A stretch of DNA of 64,000 bases, taken from contig NZ_VFPH01000001.1 in NCBI RefSeq assembly GCF_006717045.1, positions 2,914,001 to 2,978,000 of the forward strand. The letters run 5' to 3'. The notes beneath the pieces were generated by a model. The model had not been told where the DNA came from and did not search any database. It saw nothing but the letters and a program-made list of their open reading frames with translations. Position numbers and translations under genes: made by a program. This stretch comes from Pseudonocardia cypriaca (GTDB lineage: Bacteria > Actinomycetota > Actinomycetes > Mycobacteriales > Pseudonocardiaceae). How positions within the stretch are numbered: position 1 is the stretch's first letter; each line of letters opens with the position of its first letter. Shown piece by piece: positions 7,962 to 16,819 of this stretch.

Positions 7962-8429
7962 CTACCCGGCGACAACGGCCGGCAACCGGTCGAGCAGGGA
8001 GAGCTGCCCCTTCGTGATCTTCCGGCGTGCCGTGTCGAGGTCGAACCACGCGGCCCGGTCGATCTCGGGGAACTCCTGCAGCGTGCCCGACCGCGGCGGC
8101 CACTCCAGGGTGAACGTGCCCGGGACGATCCGGTCGGCGTCGAAGTCGGCGGCGAGGGCGAACGCCGTGATCCGCTTGCCCCCCGACAGCCGTACCTCTC
8201 CGAGCTCGACGAGCGGCCCGTCCGGCATGGGCGAGCCGAGCTCCTCGGCGAACTCGCGGGCCGCAGCGGCCCGCGGGTCCTCGTCGGGGCCGTGCTCACC
8301 CTTGGGGATCGACCAGGCCCCGTCGTCCTTGCGGGCCCAGAACGGCCCGCCCATGTGCCCGAGCAGCACCTCGGTGCCGTCCGGTCCCGGTCGGTGCAGC
8401 ACCACTCCCGCGCTCCTCGTCGCCGCCAC
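7962..8429 (-). CDS. NUDIX hydrolase
   Basis: A 155-residue NUDIX-fold pyrophosphohydrolase. The NUDIX box is complete: GEHGPDEDPRAAAAREFAEELG follows the G-x5-E-x7-REUxEExG consensus, so metal binding and catalysis should be intact. Preceding strands include RSAGVVLHRPG and FWARKDDGAWSIPKG. The tail KITKGQLSLLDRLP is typical of the MutT-like actinobacterial subgroup. Substrate is not predictable from this. Start is GTG, with few alternatives. It is transcribed toward the DUF4126-like gene. Confidence 0.85.
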   Translation of the reverse strand: MAATRSAGVVLHRPGPDGTEVLLGHMGGPFWARKDDGAWSIPKGEHGPDEDPRAAAAREFAEELGSPMPDGPLVELGEVRLSGGKRITAFALAADFDADRIVPGTFTLEWPPRSGTLQEFPEIDRAAWFDLDTARRKITKGQLSLLDRLPAVVAG

Positions 8430-8447
8430 CCGAGGAAGTGTGGCAGG

Positions 8448-9521
8448 TCAGGTGACCTCGAGGTGGTCGGCGTCGGGTGTGGGCGGGCGGGAGGTGGAGG
8501 TCCGGTCGAGGTAGAACCACGCGACCGAGGCGATGTCGTCCTGCAGCTGCAGGTACCGGTGGCCGGAGCGCCAGCCGAGGGCCTGGACGTCGACGCGGAG
8601 GGCGCGGGAGAACCGGATCGGGTCGGGCAGGTGCCAGCGGTACATGCCGAACCGCTGCTGGCTGCGGTAGCCCCCGTCCGGGCGCACGATCTGGTGCAGC
8701 CCGAGGTAGGGCGTGGTGAATGCGGTGTAGCCGTGGCCGGGGACGTCGAAGTTCCACGCGCCGCCGAAGTAGTCCTCGGTGCCGGTGCCGCAGATCGTCG
8801 GCAGCTCCCGGTCGTCGTCGAGGTAGAACTTGACCTCGCCCTCGCCCCACCAGCCGTTCGAGTTGACCCCCCACGCCAGGTACGTGCCGACGTAGTGCCC
8901 GCTCCCGGTGACGTCGTCGACGAGGGTGTGCGTGCATCCCTCGGGCAGGGGGTTGTCGCGGCGCCACTGGGCGTGCAGGTAGCCCGCCTGCTCGGGCACC
9001 GGAGCCAGCGCGTAGGTGATCTGGAAGTAGACGATCGCCGGGTCGGCGCCGAGGTTCTCGAGCGTGATCCGCGCACCCGACCGGAACGGCATCTGCCAGT
9101 AGCAGTTGAGCCCTCCGTGCGGGTTCACCGCGACGACCTGCGACGACAGCTGGGCGAACTCGCCCCAGCCCTGGCCGAAGAAGTCGCCGAGCGGTACCTC
9201 GACCGCCGGTTCCGCGTCGCCGTCCCAGTGCATCCGCAGCAGCAGGCTGCGCCAGTTCGACGGGTGCGTGGTGATCCAGATGTGCTGCACCGTGCCGGGC
9301 CCGTCGATGTCGGCGAGGCAGGCGGTGGTGCCGGCCGGGACCTCGATCGAGGGGGAGACCTTCCAGCCGCGGCCCAGGTCGCGTGCCGCGTCGGCGCCGG
9401 TGCCCTCGGTGGCGCCGCCCCCGGCGCCGGGCGCGCCGGTGGGGTTCTCCGGGCTGATCGAGCGGGTGACGGCAGAACTGATCAACGCCATCTCCGGCCG
9501 CAGCGGGATCGGGTGCGCCAT
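8448..9521 (-). CDS. DUF2961 / GH172-type glycoside hydrolase
   Basis: A 357-residue protein of the DUF2961 family, now glycoside hydrolase family 172 (difructose dianhydride I synthase/hydrolase and alpha-D-arabinofuranosidase type enzymes). The jelly-roll core begins with KVSPSIEVPAGTTACLADID and IQH-like VQHIWITTHPSNWRSLLLR; the two acidic active-site regions are visible as GWWGEGEVKFYLDDD and CGTGTEDYFGGAWNF, the latter being the family's most conserved motif. There is no signal peptide, so the enzyme appears cytoplasmic, unlike arabinan-degrading members that are secreted. It stands alone: no sugar transporter or regulator is next to it. A small gap separates it from the NUDIX gene. Confidence 0.8.
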   Translation of the reverse strand: MAHPIPLRPEMALISSAVTRSISPENPTGAPGAGGGATEGTGADAARDLGRGWKVSPSIEVPAGTTACLADIDGPGTVQHIWITTHPSNWRSLLLRMHWDGDAEPAVEVPLGDFFGQGWGEFAQLSSQVVAVNPHGGLNCYWQMPFRSGARITLENLGADPAIVYFQITYALAPVPEQAGYLHAQWRRDNPLPEGCTHTLVDDVTGSGHYVGTYLAWGVNSNGWWGEGEVKFYLDDDRELPTICGTGTEDYFGGAWNFDVPGHGYTAFTTPYLGLHQIVRPDGGYRSQQRFGMYRWHLPDPIRFSRALRVDVQALGWRSGHRYLQLQDDIASVAWFYLDRTSTSRPPTPDADHLEVT

Positions 9522-9562
9522 GGGCCCTCCGGACTCGTCGTCAGCGGACGGGACTGATCACA

Positions 9563-11464
9563 CTATGCCGCGGCGGCCCGCGCACCCGGGAGGCTGCGCA
9601 GCACCGCCCGTGCGACGGCGTCGTTGTAGCGCAGGCTCTGCGCGTTCATCCCCGGCCGCGTGAACGCACCCGCCACTTTCACGGTGGTGTGCGGGCCCAC
9701 GGCGAACCGCCGTGGATGTGTCATCCCGGCGGCGTCGACCAGGGCGCCGTCGGACGCCCGGACGCGGATGAGGCCGGTGGCCCGCAGCAGCGCGCCGTCC
9801 GCGTCGCGCAGCACCTCCTCGCTCACGGCGCCCCTGGCGAGCAGGGCGGCGATCAGCGGATCCCCGGTGCGGACGACGCTCGGGTCCGGCAGGCGCGCGT
9901 CGACCAGCACGCGGGCGGCGACCGGCGGGGCGTCCGGCACGCTGGCGCTCCCGGCCCGGAAGGTGCCGCCCGTGCCGTCGACGTCCACCCACATGCCCTC
10001 GCCGAGGAACGTGACGTAGCCCGCGCGGGCCAGCGCGAGGAGCTCGCGCACCCGGAAGCCGGGCGGGCCGCTCGCGACCGCGTTGAAGAAGCTCTGCCAC
10101 CGGGGCAGGCCCTCCGCCCGGGAGCGGGCCGACAGCACCCCCGACCCGGACAGCCGGGTGACCTCCCCGTACACCGACAGCATCGCGACGAAAGCGCCGA
10201 GGTGCGGCGTGTGCGCAGGATCCACGTGCTGGCGCAGATCCTCGGCGATGCGCTCGCGCACCAGGGGCTGCAGCGTGGCGATGTCCGGGGCGCGGACGCC
10301 GTGGAGGGGGTGGTCGAGCGCGGTGAGGTCGATGCGGTCCACGGGGTCCGGCACGGCGGCGGCGATGAGCTCGGCCATCGCCGGTGAACCCCAGTCGAGG
10401 CGGGCGAACCGCGCCGCGAACTCGGGCCACGGCAGCCGGACGCGCCCCGGGTGGCCGACGAACAGCTCGTGGTACCAGCCCCAGGCGATCTCCTTCGCCA
10501 TCAGCGGCCACGCCTGCGCGTGCATCTCGACCGGCCCGCCCGAGGTGATCAGCGGGTCGACGGCGGCCGGGCCGAAGAACCGGGGGAGCGGCGGGCGTCC
10601 GGCGCGCAGGCCGTAGTGGGGTTTGCAGTGGTAGGGCATCCCCCTGGGCGAGCCGGCCACGAGCCGCGGCTCCGCCCCCGACGGCACGTAGCGCAGCTCG
10701 TCCCCGTCGGGCTCGAACCGCCCGCCGCGCCCCTCGAACAGGAGCACGACGAGGTCGACGAACGCGAGGCCGAGGCCGCGGACGAGCACGGTCTCACCCG
10801 CGGGGACCACGGACAGGTCGGAGTCGGTGGTCTGCTCGGGAGGCAGGTAGGTGAGCCCGGCGTCGGCGGCGCGGGCCGCGAGCGCGCGCTCCTCGTCGGT
10901 CGGCGTGGCGTCGAGGTGCCCGGACGCCAGCACCACGGCGTCGACGCGCAGCGTGTCGCCGTTCTCCAGCCGGACGACCTGCAGGTCACCCTCTTCGATG
11001 AGGTCGACGGCGCGCGTGCGGTGCAGGTGCGCCCGCATCCCCGGTGGCAGCCCGGCGATGACCTCGCGCAGCACCCATGAGAGGTAGGCGCTCTGCAGCC
11101 TGCGGGTCGGGAACGTCTGGGCGGTGACGCCGCGCAGCTCGGCGGCGAGCTCGGGGCCGAGCGAGTCGGGGTCGCCGCTGGTGCGCAGCGCCTGCGCCCA
11201 CTCCCAGAACGACGGCCCGGGCACGATCGGCCCTTCGCAGACCACCGTGTCGTCGGTGAACATCGTGACGTCGGCGGCCATCGAGTTCATCGCGAGCAGC
11301 GGCGACTGCTCGTGGCGCCAGATCCGGCCCGGACCGGGTGGGTAGGGGTCGACCAGGTGCACGTCCAGGCCGTCCGGCCCCAGCCCGGGCGCGCTGGCGC
11401 CCAGCCGCTCGAGGATCCCGACGCCGCGCGGGCCCGCGCCGACGATCGCGATCGCAGAGCTCAC
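9563..11464 (-). CDS. FAD/NAD(P)-binding protein (large, NAD_binding_9-type)
   Basis: A 633-residue flavoprotein-like protein. It opens with a dinucleotide-binding turn (AIVGAGPRGVGILERLG, residues 5-21), followed by LVDPYPPGPGRIWRHEQSPLLAMN, the characteristic start of the FAD-NAD(P)-binding domain family that resembles N-hydroxylating monooxygenases. A second nucleotide-binding strand is seen in VVLASGHLDATPTDEE. The last third is family-specific and ends with HTTVKVAGAFTRPGMNAQSLRYND. The reaction is unknown. I start it at GTG 11464, which has GAGGAG a few bases upstream; a longer reading frame upstream exists but is not supported. It is divergent from the cysteine-leader/LLM unit, which hints at a role in sulfur or redox metabolism, but this is only inference. 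Confidence 0.75.
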   Translation of the reverse strand: MSSAIAIVGAGPRGVGILERLGASAPGLGPDGLDVHLVDPYPPGPGRIWRHEQSPLLAMNSMAADVTMFTDDTVVCEGPIVPGPSFWEWAQALRTSGDPDSLGPELAAELRGVTAQTFPTRRLQSAYLSWVLREVIAGLPPGMRAHLHRTRAVDLIEEGDLQVVRLENGDTLRVDAVVLASGHLDATPTDEERALAARAADAGLTYLPPEQTTDSDLSVVPAGETVLVRGLGLAFVDLVVLLFEGRGGRFEPDGDELRYVPSGAEPRLVAGSPRGMPYHCKPHYGLRAGRPPLPRFFGPAAVDPLITSGGPVEMHAQAWPLMAKEIAWGWYHELFVGHPGRVRLPWPEFAARFARLDWGSPAMAELIAAAVPDPVDRIDLTALDHPLHGVRAPDIATLQPLVRERIAEDLRQHVDPAHTPHLGAFVAMLSVYGEVTRLSGSGVLSARSRAEGLPRWQSFFNAVASGPPGFRVRELLALARAGYVTFLGEGMWVDVDGTGGTFRAGSASVPDAPPVAARVLVDARLPDPSVVRTGDPLIAALLARGAVSEEVLRDADGALLRATGLIRVRASDGALVDAAGMTHPRRFAVGPHTTVKVAGAFTRPGMNAQSLRYNDAVARAVLRSLPGARAAAA

Positions 11465-11596
11465 AGGCTGCTCCTCGAGGGGGAATGGGGGCTGCGCCGC
11501 GTCGCGCCGACCCCACCGACTGTAGGTCGCGTTCCCAGCGGCAGCCAGGGGAGGCGACCCGTTGACGGCCGCGGTGGCGGGTGCTGGAGTGGGGGT

Positions 11597-11677
11597 GTGG
11601 CCATCCGCGTTCCGCTGGTGACCCGACGGCACGTCGACCTCGGTCGGGTGTGGTCGGCGGTGTGTCCGGGCTCCTGA
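11597..11677 (+). CDS. Cysteine-containing leader peptide (probable attenuator)
   Basis: A 26-codon frame starting at GTG, preceded by GGAG at 11586-11589 with seven-base spacing. The peptide contains the block TRRHVDLGRVWSAVC, which matches the actinobacterial leader-peptide pattern RRHVDL-x-R-x-x-SA-x-C found upstream of sulfur-assimilation and alkanesulfonate-type genes. Cys is its 23rd residue, near the end. Ribosome stalling at the Cys codon under cysteine limitation is the accepted model for such leaders. The frame ends 36 bases before the ATG of the flavin-dependent monooxygenase gene. The match is direct; the regulatory mechanism is inferred. Confidence 0.75.
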   Translation: MAIRVPLVTRRHVDLGRVWSAVCPGS

Positions 11678-11713
11678 CGCCCGCCATCGCACCACTACCC
11701 CAAGGAGCAGGAC

Positions 11714-12826
11714 ATGCCCGTGGAGTTCCTCGGCATGGGAGCCACCAACGACGGCACCGAGACCAACTCCCGGTCCGGCCCCGCCTTCGACCCCGAGTAC
11801 ACCGTGGCGCTCGCCCGCGCCCACGAGGAGTCCGGCTGGGACCGGGTCCTCACCGCGTACGGCAGCGGCAGCCCCGACCCCGCCCAGGCCGCCGCACTGA
11901 TCGCCTGCCGAACCGAGCGCCTGCAGGTGCTCGTGGCGCACCGCCCGAACGTCTCCTACCCCACGTTCGCGGCGAAGACGATCGCCACGCTGGACGTCAT
12001 CAGCGGCGGTCGCACCACCGTGCACGTCATCACCGGCGGCAACGACCACGAGCAGCAGCGCGAGGGCGACACGCTGCCCAAGGACCGCCGCTACGACCGC
12101 ACCCGCGAGGCGATCCAGATCTTCAAGAAGGCCTGGACGTCACGCGAGCCGTTCGACTTCCACGGCGAGCACTACCGGTTCACCGACTTCGTGCTCGACG
12201 TCGAGCCGGTGCAGAAGCCCCGCCCGCGGATCTCGTTCGGCGGCTCGTCGCCCGCCGCGTACCAGGTCGGGGCCGAGGAGGCCGACATCTACGCGCTGTG
12301 GGGCGAACCGCTGGCAGGCACGGCGGAGCAGGTCCGCACGATCACCGAGCTCGCGGCGGCCGCCGGCCGCCCGGCCCCGGCGTTCCAGGTGGCGTTCCGC
12401 CCGATCCTCGGCCGCACCGAGGAGGAGGCCTGGGAGAAGGCCTACGCCACCGTGGCCCGCATCCAGGACCGCACGAAGGGCGGCACGGCGCAGCTCACCC
12501 GCCGCCACAAGCTCACCGACCCGGAGAACGCGGGCTCGCAGCGCCTGCTCGCGGTGGCCGAGCAGGGCGAGCGGCACGACCGGGCACTGTGGACGGTCAC
12601 GGCGAAGGCGACCGGTGGCGCCGGTAACTCCACGGCTCTCGTCGGCACGCCGGAGACGGTCGCGGCCGCGCTGCTGGACTACTACGACCTCGGCGTGCGG
12701 ATCCTGTCGGCTCGCGGCTACGACCTGCTGGAGGACGCGAAGGAGTTCGGCCGCGAGGTCATCCCGCTCGTACGGGCGGAGGTGGCCAGGCGGGACGCGG
12801 AGCAGCGCGCGTCGGTGCCGGCCTGA
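11714..12826 (+). CDS. LLM-class flavin-dependent monooxygenase, SsuD-like
   Basis: A 370-residue bacterial-luciferase-like TIM-barrel enzyme of the alkanesulfonate monooxygenase (SsuD) group, which uses FMNH2 from a partner reductase to desulfonate organosulfonates or oxidise related compounds. Family marks are AHEESGWDRVLTAYGSGSPD, LQVLVAHRPNVSYPTFAAK, ATLDVISGGRTTVHVITGGN, the YDRTREAIQIFKKAW helix and SFGGSSPAAYQVGAEEADIY. A strong AAGGAG (11702-11707) stands six bases before the ATG. The cysteine-containing leader peptide upstream suggests induction when sulfur is short, in keeping with a role in acquiring sulfur from sulfonates or sulfides. A hairpin terminator follows the gene. Exact substrate unknown. 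Confidence 0.85.
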   Translation: MPVEFLGMGATNDGTETNSRSGPAFDPEYTVALARAHEESGWDRVLTAYGSGSPDPAQAAALIACRTERLQVLVAHRPNVSYPTFAAKTIATLDVISGGRTTVHVITGGNDHEQQREGDTLPKDRRYDRTREAIQIFKKAWTSREPFDFHGEHYRFTDFVLDVEPVQKPRPRISFGGSSPAAYQVGAEEADIYALWGEPLAGTAEQVRTITELAAAAGRPAPAFQVAFRPILGRTEEEAWEKAYATVARIQDRTKGGTAQLTRRHKLTDPENAGSQRLLAVAEQGERHDRALWTVTAKATGGAGNSTALVGTPETVAAALLDYYDLGVRILSARGYDLLEDAKEFGREVIPLVRAEVARRDAEQRASVPA

Positions 12827-12842
12827 TCCGGCTTCTGCCCAC

Positions 12843-12873
12843 TGGTGGTGGCCGGTGCGGCCGGCCACCACCA
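12843..12873. terminator. Bidirectional hairpin between convergent genes
   Basis: TGGTGGTGGCCGG (12843-12855) pairs with CCGGCCACCACCA (12861-12873) over a five-base loop, a perfect 13-bp stem. It sits between the stop of the SsuD-like gene (12826) and that of the convergent F420-type gene (12879), so it can serve both. Confidence 0.7.
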
Positions 12874-12878
12874 CGCGG

Positions 12879-13652
12879 TCAGCGCCCGGCGTCGCGCCAG
12901 GCCACCCACTCCTTGACCAGACCGAGGTCGTAGTCGGGGCCTCCGACGCCGATCGTGAAGAGGCTCGCGCCTGCGGCGATCAACCCGTCCGCGACCTCCT
13001 GCGGCGGTGCCGACACGCCGATGGAGCGCTCGATCTCGGCCGGGTCGCGGCCGACGTCGGCGCAGTGGCGGTCAAGGATCCCGCTCTTGCGGGTGAACGT
13101 GTCGAGGTCGCCGAAGCTGTGCCAGATGGTGGCGTGCTCGGCGGTGTAGCGCAGGGTCTTGCGCTCCCCGCCGCCGCCGATGAGCACCGGGATGTCCCGC
13201 GTGGGTGCCGGGTTGAGCTTGGACCAGCGGTCCCGGATGCGGGGGAGCGCCTGCGCGAGGTCGGCCAGCCGGGCCCCGGCCGTGGCGAAGTCGTAGCCGT
13301 ACTCGTCGTAGTCCCGCTGGAACCACCCGGCGCCGATCCCCAGGATCAGGCGGCCGCCGGAGATGTGGTCGACGGTGCGGGCCATGTCGGCGAGCAGCTC
13401 GGGGTTGCGGTAGCTGTTGCAGCTGACGAGGGCACCGATCTCGACCCGGCTGGTGGCCTCGGCCCACGCGCCGAGCATCGTCCAGCACTCGAAGTGCTTG
13501 CCGTCCGGATCGCCGTAGAGCGGGAAGAAGTGGTCCCAGTTGAACACCACGTCGACGCCGGCTTCTTCGGCCTCGGCGACGGCGGCTCGGATCTGTGCGT
13601 AGTCGGCGTGCTGCGGTTGCAGCTGCACACCGATCCGGATGGGCTGCGTCAT
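12879..13652 (-). CDS. LLM-class F420-dependent oxidoreductase
   Basis: A 257-residue luciferase-like TIM barrel of the F420-dependent group. The start IRIGVQLQPQHADY, the VVFNWDHFFPLYGD segment, the LVSCNSYRNPELLADMARTV helix and HISGGRLILGIGAGWFQRDY are typical of short actinobacterial F420-dependent oxidoreductases, with a C-terminal SLFTIGVGGPDYDLGLV. The F420 assignment relies on family resemblance and on the presence of fgd elsewhere in the window. Its physiological substrate is unknown. It is convergent with the SsuD-like gene and shares a terminator with it. Confidence 0.8.
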   Translation of the reverse strand: MTQPIRIGVQLQPQHADYAQIRAAVAEAEEAGVDVVFNWDHFFPLYGDPDGKHFECWTMLGAWAEATSRVEIGALVSCNSYRNPELLADMARTVDHISGGRLILGIGAGWFQRDYDEYGYDFATAGARLADLAQALPRIRDRWSKLNPAPTRDIPVLIGGGGERKTLRYTAEHATIWHSFGDLDTFTRKSGILDRHCADVGRDPAEIERSIGVSAPPQEVADGLIAAGASLFTIGVGGPDYDLGLVKEWVAWRDAGR

Positions 13653-13778
13653 GCCTTGATCCTTCCACCTCCGGCGGCAGCAGCGGGTGCGGGATCATCT
13701 CGCTCTGCGTAATCGCATGATCACGACTTGTCATGGCGGTGGAACGAATCAGTAACGCGATCGTAACGGCCTGTCGAC

Positions 13779-14561
13779 ATGGTGGACCCACTTCGGAGCG
13801 ATGGGGGTGGCCACGAAGTGGACACGGGGGACGATTCCGGGCCTGCGATCGGCACAACAGGAGCGCGGTTCGGGGGAGCGTCACGACGGAAGCGCACCGC
13901 CCGCCGCAAGTCGGCGGAGGCCGACCAACCGCCGACGGCCGAGCCGGCACCGGAGGCGGACACCGCCGTGATCCCGGTGGTGCAACAGAGCCCGCTTCCC
14001 CGTTCCGGGGCACGGCAGCACGGCGCGCCGGCCGAGGTACCCGTAGAACAAGCTCCCGAGGCCGTGGTTCCCGACGGATCGGCGATCGGGCTGACCGGCG
14101 CCCGCTTCGGTGGCGCCCGCAAGGAACCCACCCCGCCACCGGCGCCCGCCGAGCCCGCCGCTCCCGAGATCCCCGAGGCTCCCGCGCCCCCACCCGAGGA
14201 ACCACCTCCACCGCCGCCGGACGCGGAGGAACCCGTCGCCGCCGGTCCGGCGATCGTGCGGCCGTACGTGTACACCCGCGGCCGCACCCGCTCGACGTTC
14301 GAGCTCTCGATCGAGACGCTCGTGTCGGCGGTCCCGCAGGCGAAGCCGACCGGGCTCACCGGCGAGCACCACATGGCGCTGGGCCTCTGCCAGGAGCCGC
14401 GGTCGGTCGCCGAGCTCGCGGCACGCGTGGGCGTGCCCCTCGGGGTGGCGCGCGTGCTCGTCGGCGACCTCGCGGCCGCGGGCGCCGTGGCCGTCCACCG
14501 CGCCGACGGCCCCGACCTGGACCTCATGCAGCGCGTGCTCACCGGCCTCAAGAGGCTGTGA
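13779..14561 (+). CDS. DUF742 (CvnC-like) protein with repeated TGARFGGA motifs
   Basis: A 260-residue protein. Residues about 155-260 form a DUF742 domain: IVRPYVYTRGRTRSTFELS, LTGEHHMALGLCQEPRSVAE and VPLGVARVLVGDLAAAGAV, a winged-helix-like module that in conservon operons accompanies a histidine kinase, a roadblock protein and a small GTPase. Here none of those partners is adjacent. The N-terminal 150 residues are disordered, rich in Pro, Glu and Ala, and contain two copies of a short motif, AIGTTGARFGGA (near residue 24) and AIGLTGARFGGA (near residue 102), each followed by basic residues. The start could be ATG 13779 or GTG 13818. Role: probably a signalling adaptor; unproven. Confidence 0.8.
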   Translation: MVDPLRSDGGGHEVDTGDDSGPAIGTTGARFGGASRRKRTARRKSAEADQPPTAEPAPEADTAVIPVVQQSPLPRSGARQHGAPAEVPVEQAPEAVVPDGSAIGLTGARFGGARKEPTPPPAPAEPAAPEIPEAPAPPPEEPPPPPPDAEEPVAAGPAIVRPYVYTRGRTRSTFELSIETLVSAVPQAKPTGLTGEHHMALGLCQEPRSVAELAARVGVPLGVARVLVGDLAAAGAVAVHRADGPDLDLMQRVLTGLKRL

Positions 14562-14603
14562 CGCCAGAAGACCCCGTGCCGCCGGAGGAGCCGGCGCCGG
14601 TCG

Positions 14604-16730
14604 TCAGGCAGGCCCGACCGGACCGCGGAGCAGGTCCGGAACGGCCGATGCGGGCACCGGCGGGGCGAAGTACCAGCCCTGCCCGGTGTCGCAGCCGAGC
14701 TTGCGCAGCCGCTCCAGCTGCACCGAAGTCTCCACGAACTCGGCGGTGACCGACAGGCCGAGCGTGTGGGCGAGCTCGACGAGCAGGGCGAGCACCTCGA
14801 GGTCGACCTCGTCGTAGTCGGAATCGCCTCCCTTGTCGGGATCCCGGGCGAACGGCCGCGTGACGAAAGGCCCCGCGAGCTTCAGCGCGTGCACCGGCAG
14901 GGTCCGCAGGTAGGCGAGGTTCGAGTAGCCGGTGCCGAAGTCGTCGATGGCGATCCGCACCCCCATCTCCGCCAGGGCGCGCAGCGCCTCGAGCGGCTCG
15001 CCCGTGGTGCCCATGAGATCGCTCTCGGTGAGCTCCAGCTGCAGCGCGTGCGCGGGCCAGCCGGACTCGGCGAGGATGCGCGCCACGTCGTCGACGACCC
15101 CCGGCTCGCGCACCTGGCGGGCCGCGAGGTTGACGCTGACGAACAGCTCGGAGTCCGGGTCCTCCGCCTGCCAGCGGACCGCCTGCCGGCACGCCTCGGA
15201 GAGCACCCACCTCCCGAGCGGCACGATCAGACCGGTCTCCTCGGCGACCGGGATGAACACGTCCGGCCCGATGCGGTCGCCGCCGGGCTGCTCCCAGCGC
15301 ACGAGCGCCTCCACCCCGACCACCCGCTGGTCGGAGAGGCGCACCAGCGGCTGGTAGTCGACCACGAACTCGCCCGCCCCGAGGGCGTCGGGCATCCGGG
15401 CGGACAGCTCGTACCGGGCGACGGCGGCGCGGTGCCGCTCGGCGTCGAACCGCGCCACCCGGTTGCGGCCGTCCTTCTTCGCCCACTGCAGCGTGGTGTC
15501 GGCCGCCTTCATGAGGTCCGCCGCGTTCTCGAGCTCACCCGCGCCGGACGAGCTGTCCTCGCGCTCGACGACCCCGACGCTGGCGGACACGAGGATCCGG
15601 TGCGGGCCGGACACGACCGGGCGCCGCACCACGTCGAGGGCGTGGCGTGCCACGCGGAGCGGTTCGCCGGGGTCGGGGCGGTCGGCCGGCTGCTCGACGA
15701 GCACGACGAACTCGTCGCCCGCCATCCGAGCGACCAGGCGCCCGGCGCCCCCGATCTCGTCGGCGAGCCGGTGCGCCACGGTCTGCAGCACGTGGTCGCC
15801 GACGTCGTGGCCGAGCGTGTCGTTGACGGCCTTGAGGTCGTCGACGTCCAGGTAGCAGACGCCGACGTGCCGGCCGGCGGCGAGCGCCGACTCCAGCCGC
15901 TCGAAGAACATGGTGCGGTTGGGGAGACCGGTGAGGGGGTCGTGCTGGGCCTGGTGGCGCAGCGACGTCTCGAGGCGGTGCCGCTCCGTGACGTCGGCAA
16001 TCATGACGACGATGAAGCGGGGCGCGCCGTCGGGCGCCCTGACCAGCGAGAGGACGATGTCGGCCCAGATCGTGGTGCCGTCGGCGTGCGAGTAGGGCCG
16101 TTCCAGCCGGACGTGCTCCAGCTCCCCGGCCTGCATCGCACCCAGCTTCTGCCGGTGCTCGTGGTCGTCGGCGGGGATGTAGTCCTCCACCCTGCGGTGG
16201 AGCACCTCGTCGGCCGGGCGGCCGAACATCTCGCAGAGCGCCCGGTTCACCTCGACGATCTCGCCATCGGCCGTCACGATCGCGATGCCGATCGCCGCGT
16301 CGGCGAACAGCGCGCCGAAGCGGGCCTCGCTCGCCCAGCGCGCCTGCTCGGCGGCGGCCCGCGCGGCGAACGCGGCCGTGGTGAGCCGCTCCTGCTCCGC
16401 GCGCGTGCGCTCCTGGAGCGCGGCGGCGTAGCCCGCTGCCAGCGCGGCGAGGACGGTGGCACCACGGTCGGGATCGACCCGCGCGAGGGACGGGCCGAGG
16501 ACGGTGAGCGTCTGCCCGAGGGCGGACGGGTGGGTGAAGTGGGTGTCCACCAGCCAGCGCCCCACGGCGTCGGCCGCCTCCGGACCGGCGGTGCCGGACG
16601 CGGCGTCGAGCAGCGTGCCGGCGCGGTCGACGAGTGCGGCGCGCAGCTCGCGGCGGGGGAGCGGCACGAACCCCGCCGCCTGCACCGAGCCCGCCCACGC
16701 GGTTCCGAGCGAATGCGCGTCGTCACCCAT
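14604..16730 (-). CDS. PAS-GGDEF-EAL cyclic-di-GMP protein
   Basis: A 708-residue cytoplasmic signalling protein. An N-terminal helical sensor-like region (about 1-125) is followed by a PAS domain (FGALFADAAIGIAIVTADGE; about 135-260), a GGDEF domain and an EAL domain. The diguanylate cyclase signature reads AGDEF (in RMAGDEFVVLV), an accepted active variant, with PLTGLPNRTMF at its start. The phosphodiesterase domain has EALVRW, ELTESDLM, IDDFGTGYSN and a TAEFVETSVQ segment, and the usual K-I-D motif reads KLAGPFV, keeping the Lys but losing the Asp. Most catalytic residues are therefore present in both domains, so it could be bifunctional or mainly degrading. No membrane segment is seen. 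It is convergent with the DUF742 gene. Confidence 0.9.
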   Translation of the reverse strand: MGDDAHSLGTAWAGSVQAAGFVPLPRRELRAALVDRAGTLLDAASGTAGPEAADAVGRWLVDTHFTHPSALGQTLTVLGPSLARVDPDRGATVLAALAAGYAAALQERTRAEQERLTTAAFAARAAAEQARWASEARFGALFADAAIGIAIVTADGEIVEVNRALCEMFGRPADEVLHRRVEDYIPADDHEHRQKLGAMQAGELEHVRLERPYSHADGTTIWADIVLSLVRAPDGAPRFIVVMIADVTERHRLETSLRHQAQHDPLTGLPNRTMFFERLESALAAGRHVGVCYLDVDDLKAVNDTLGHDVGDHVLQTVAHRLADEIGGAGRLVARMAGDEFVVLVEQPADRPDPGEPLRVARHALDVVRRPVVSGPHRILVSASVGVVEREDSSSGAGELENAADLMKAADTTLQWAKKDGRNRVARFDAERHRAAVARYELSARMPDALGAGEFVVDYQPLVRLSDQRVVGVEALVRWEQPGGDRIGPDVFIPVAEETGLIVPLGRWVLSEACRQAVRWQAEDPDSELFVSVNLAARQVREPGVVDDVARILAESGWPAHALQLELTESDLMGTTGEPLEALRALAEMGVRIAIDDFGTGYSNLAYLRTLPVHALKLAGPFVTRPFARDPDKGGDSDYDEVDLEVLALLVELAHTLGLSVTAEFVETSVQLERLRKLGCDTGQGWYFAPPVPASAVPDLLRGPVGPA

Positions 16731-16819
16731 GCCCGCGCCCCCGCTCGTGCCCCTGACCGCCCGGGTCCAGGGGCGATCTTGGTCGGAGCCTACCGCTCCT
16801 CGCCGCTCGCGGCGCTCGT

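Noticed and set aside
6495..9557. Plus-strand open frame of 1020 codons
   Set aside because: It runs antisense across the molybdopterin oxidoreductase, DUF4126-like, NUDIX and GH172 genes, has no recognisable domain and shows the Val/Arg/Gly/Asp-rich composition of a GC-rich shadow frame.
9563..12049. Minus-strand frame of 828 codons ending with the FAD/NAD(P)-binding protein
   Set aside because: The part upstream of 11464 is antisense to the leader peptide and monooxygenase gene; GTG 11464 with its own ribosome binding site fits the family start.
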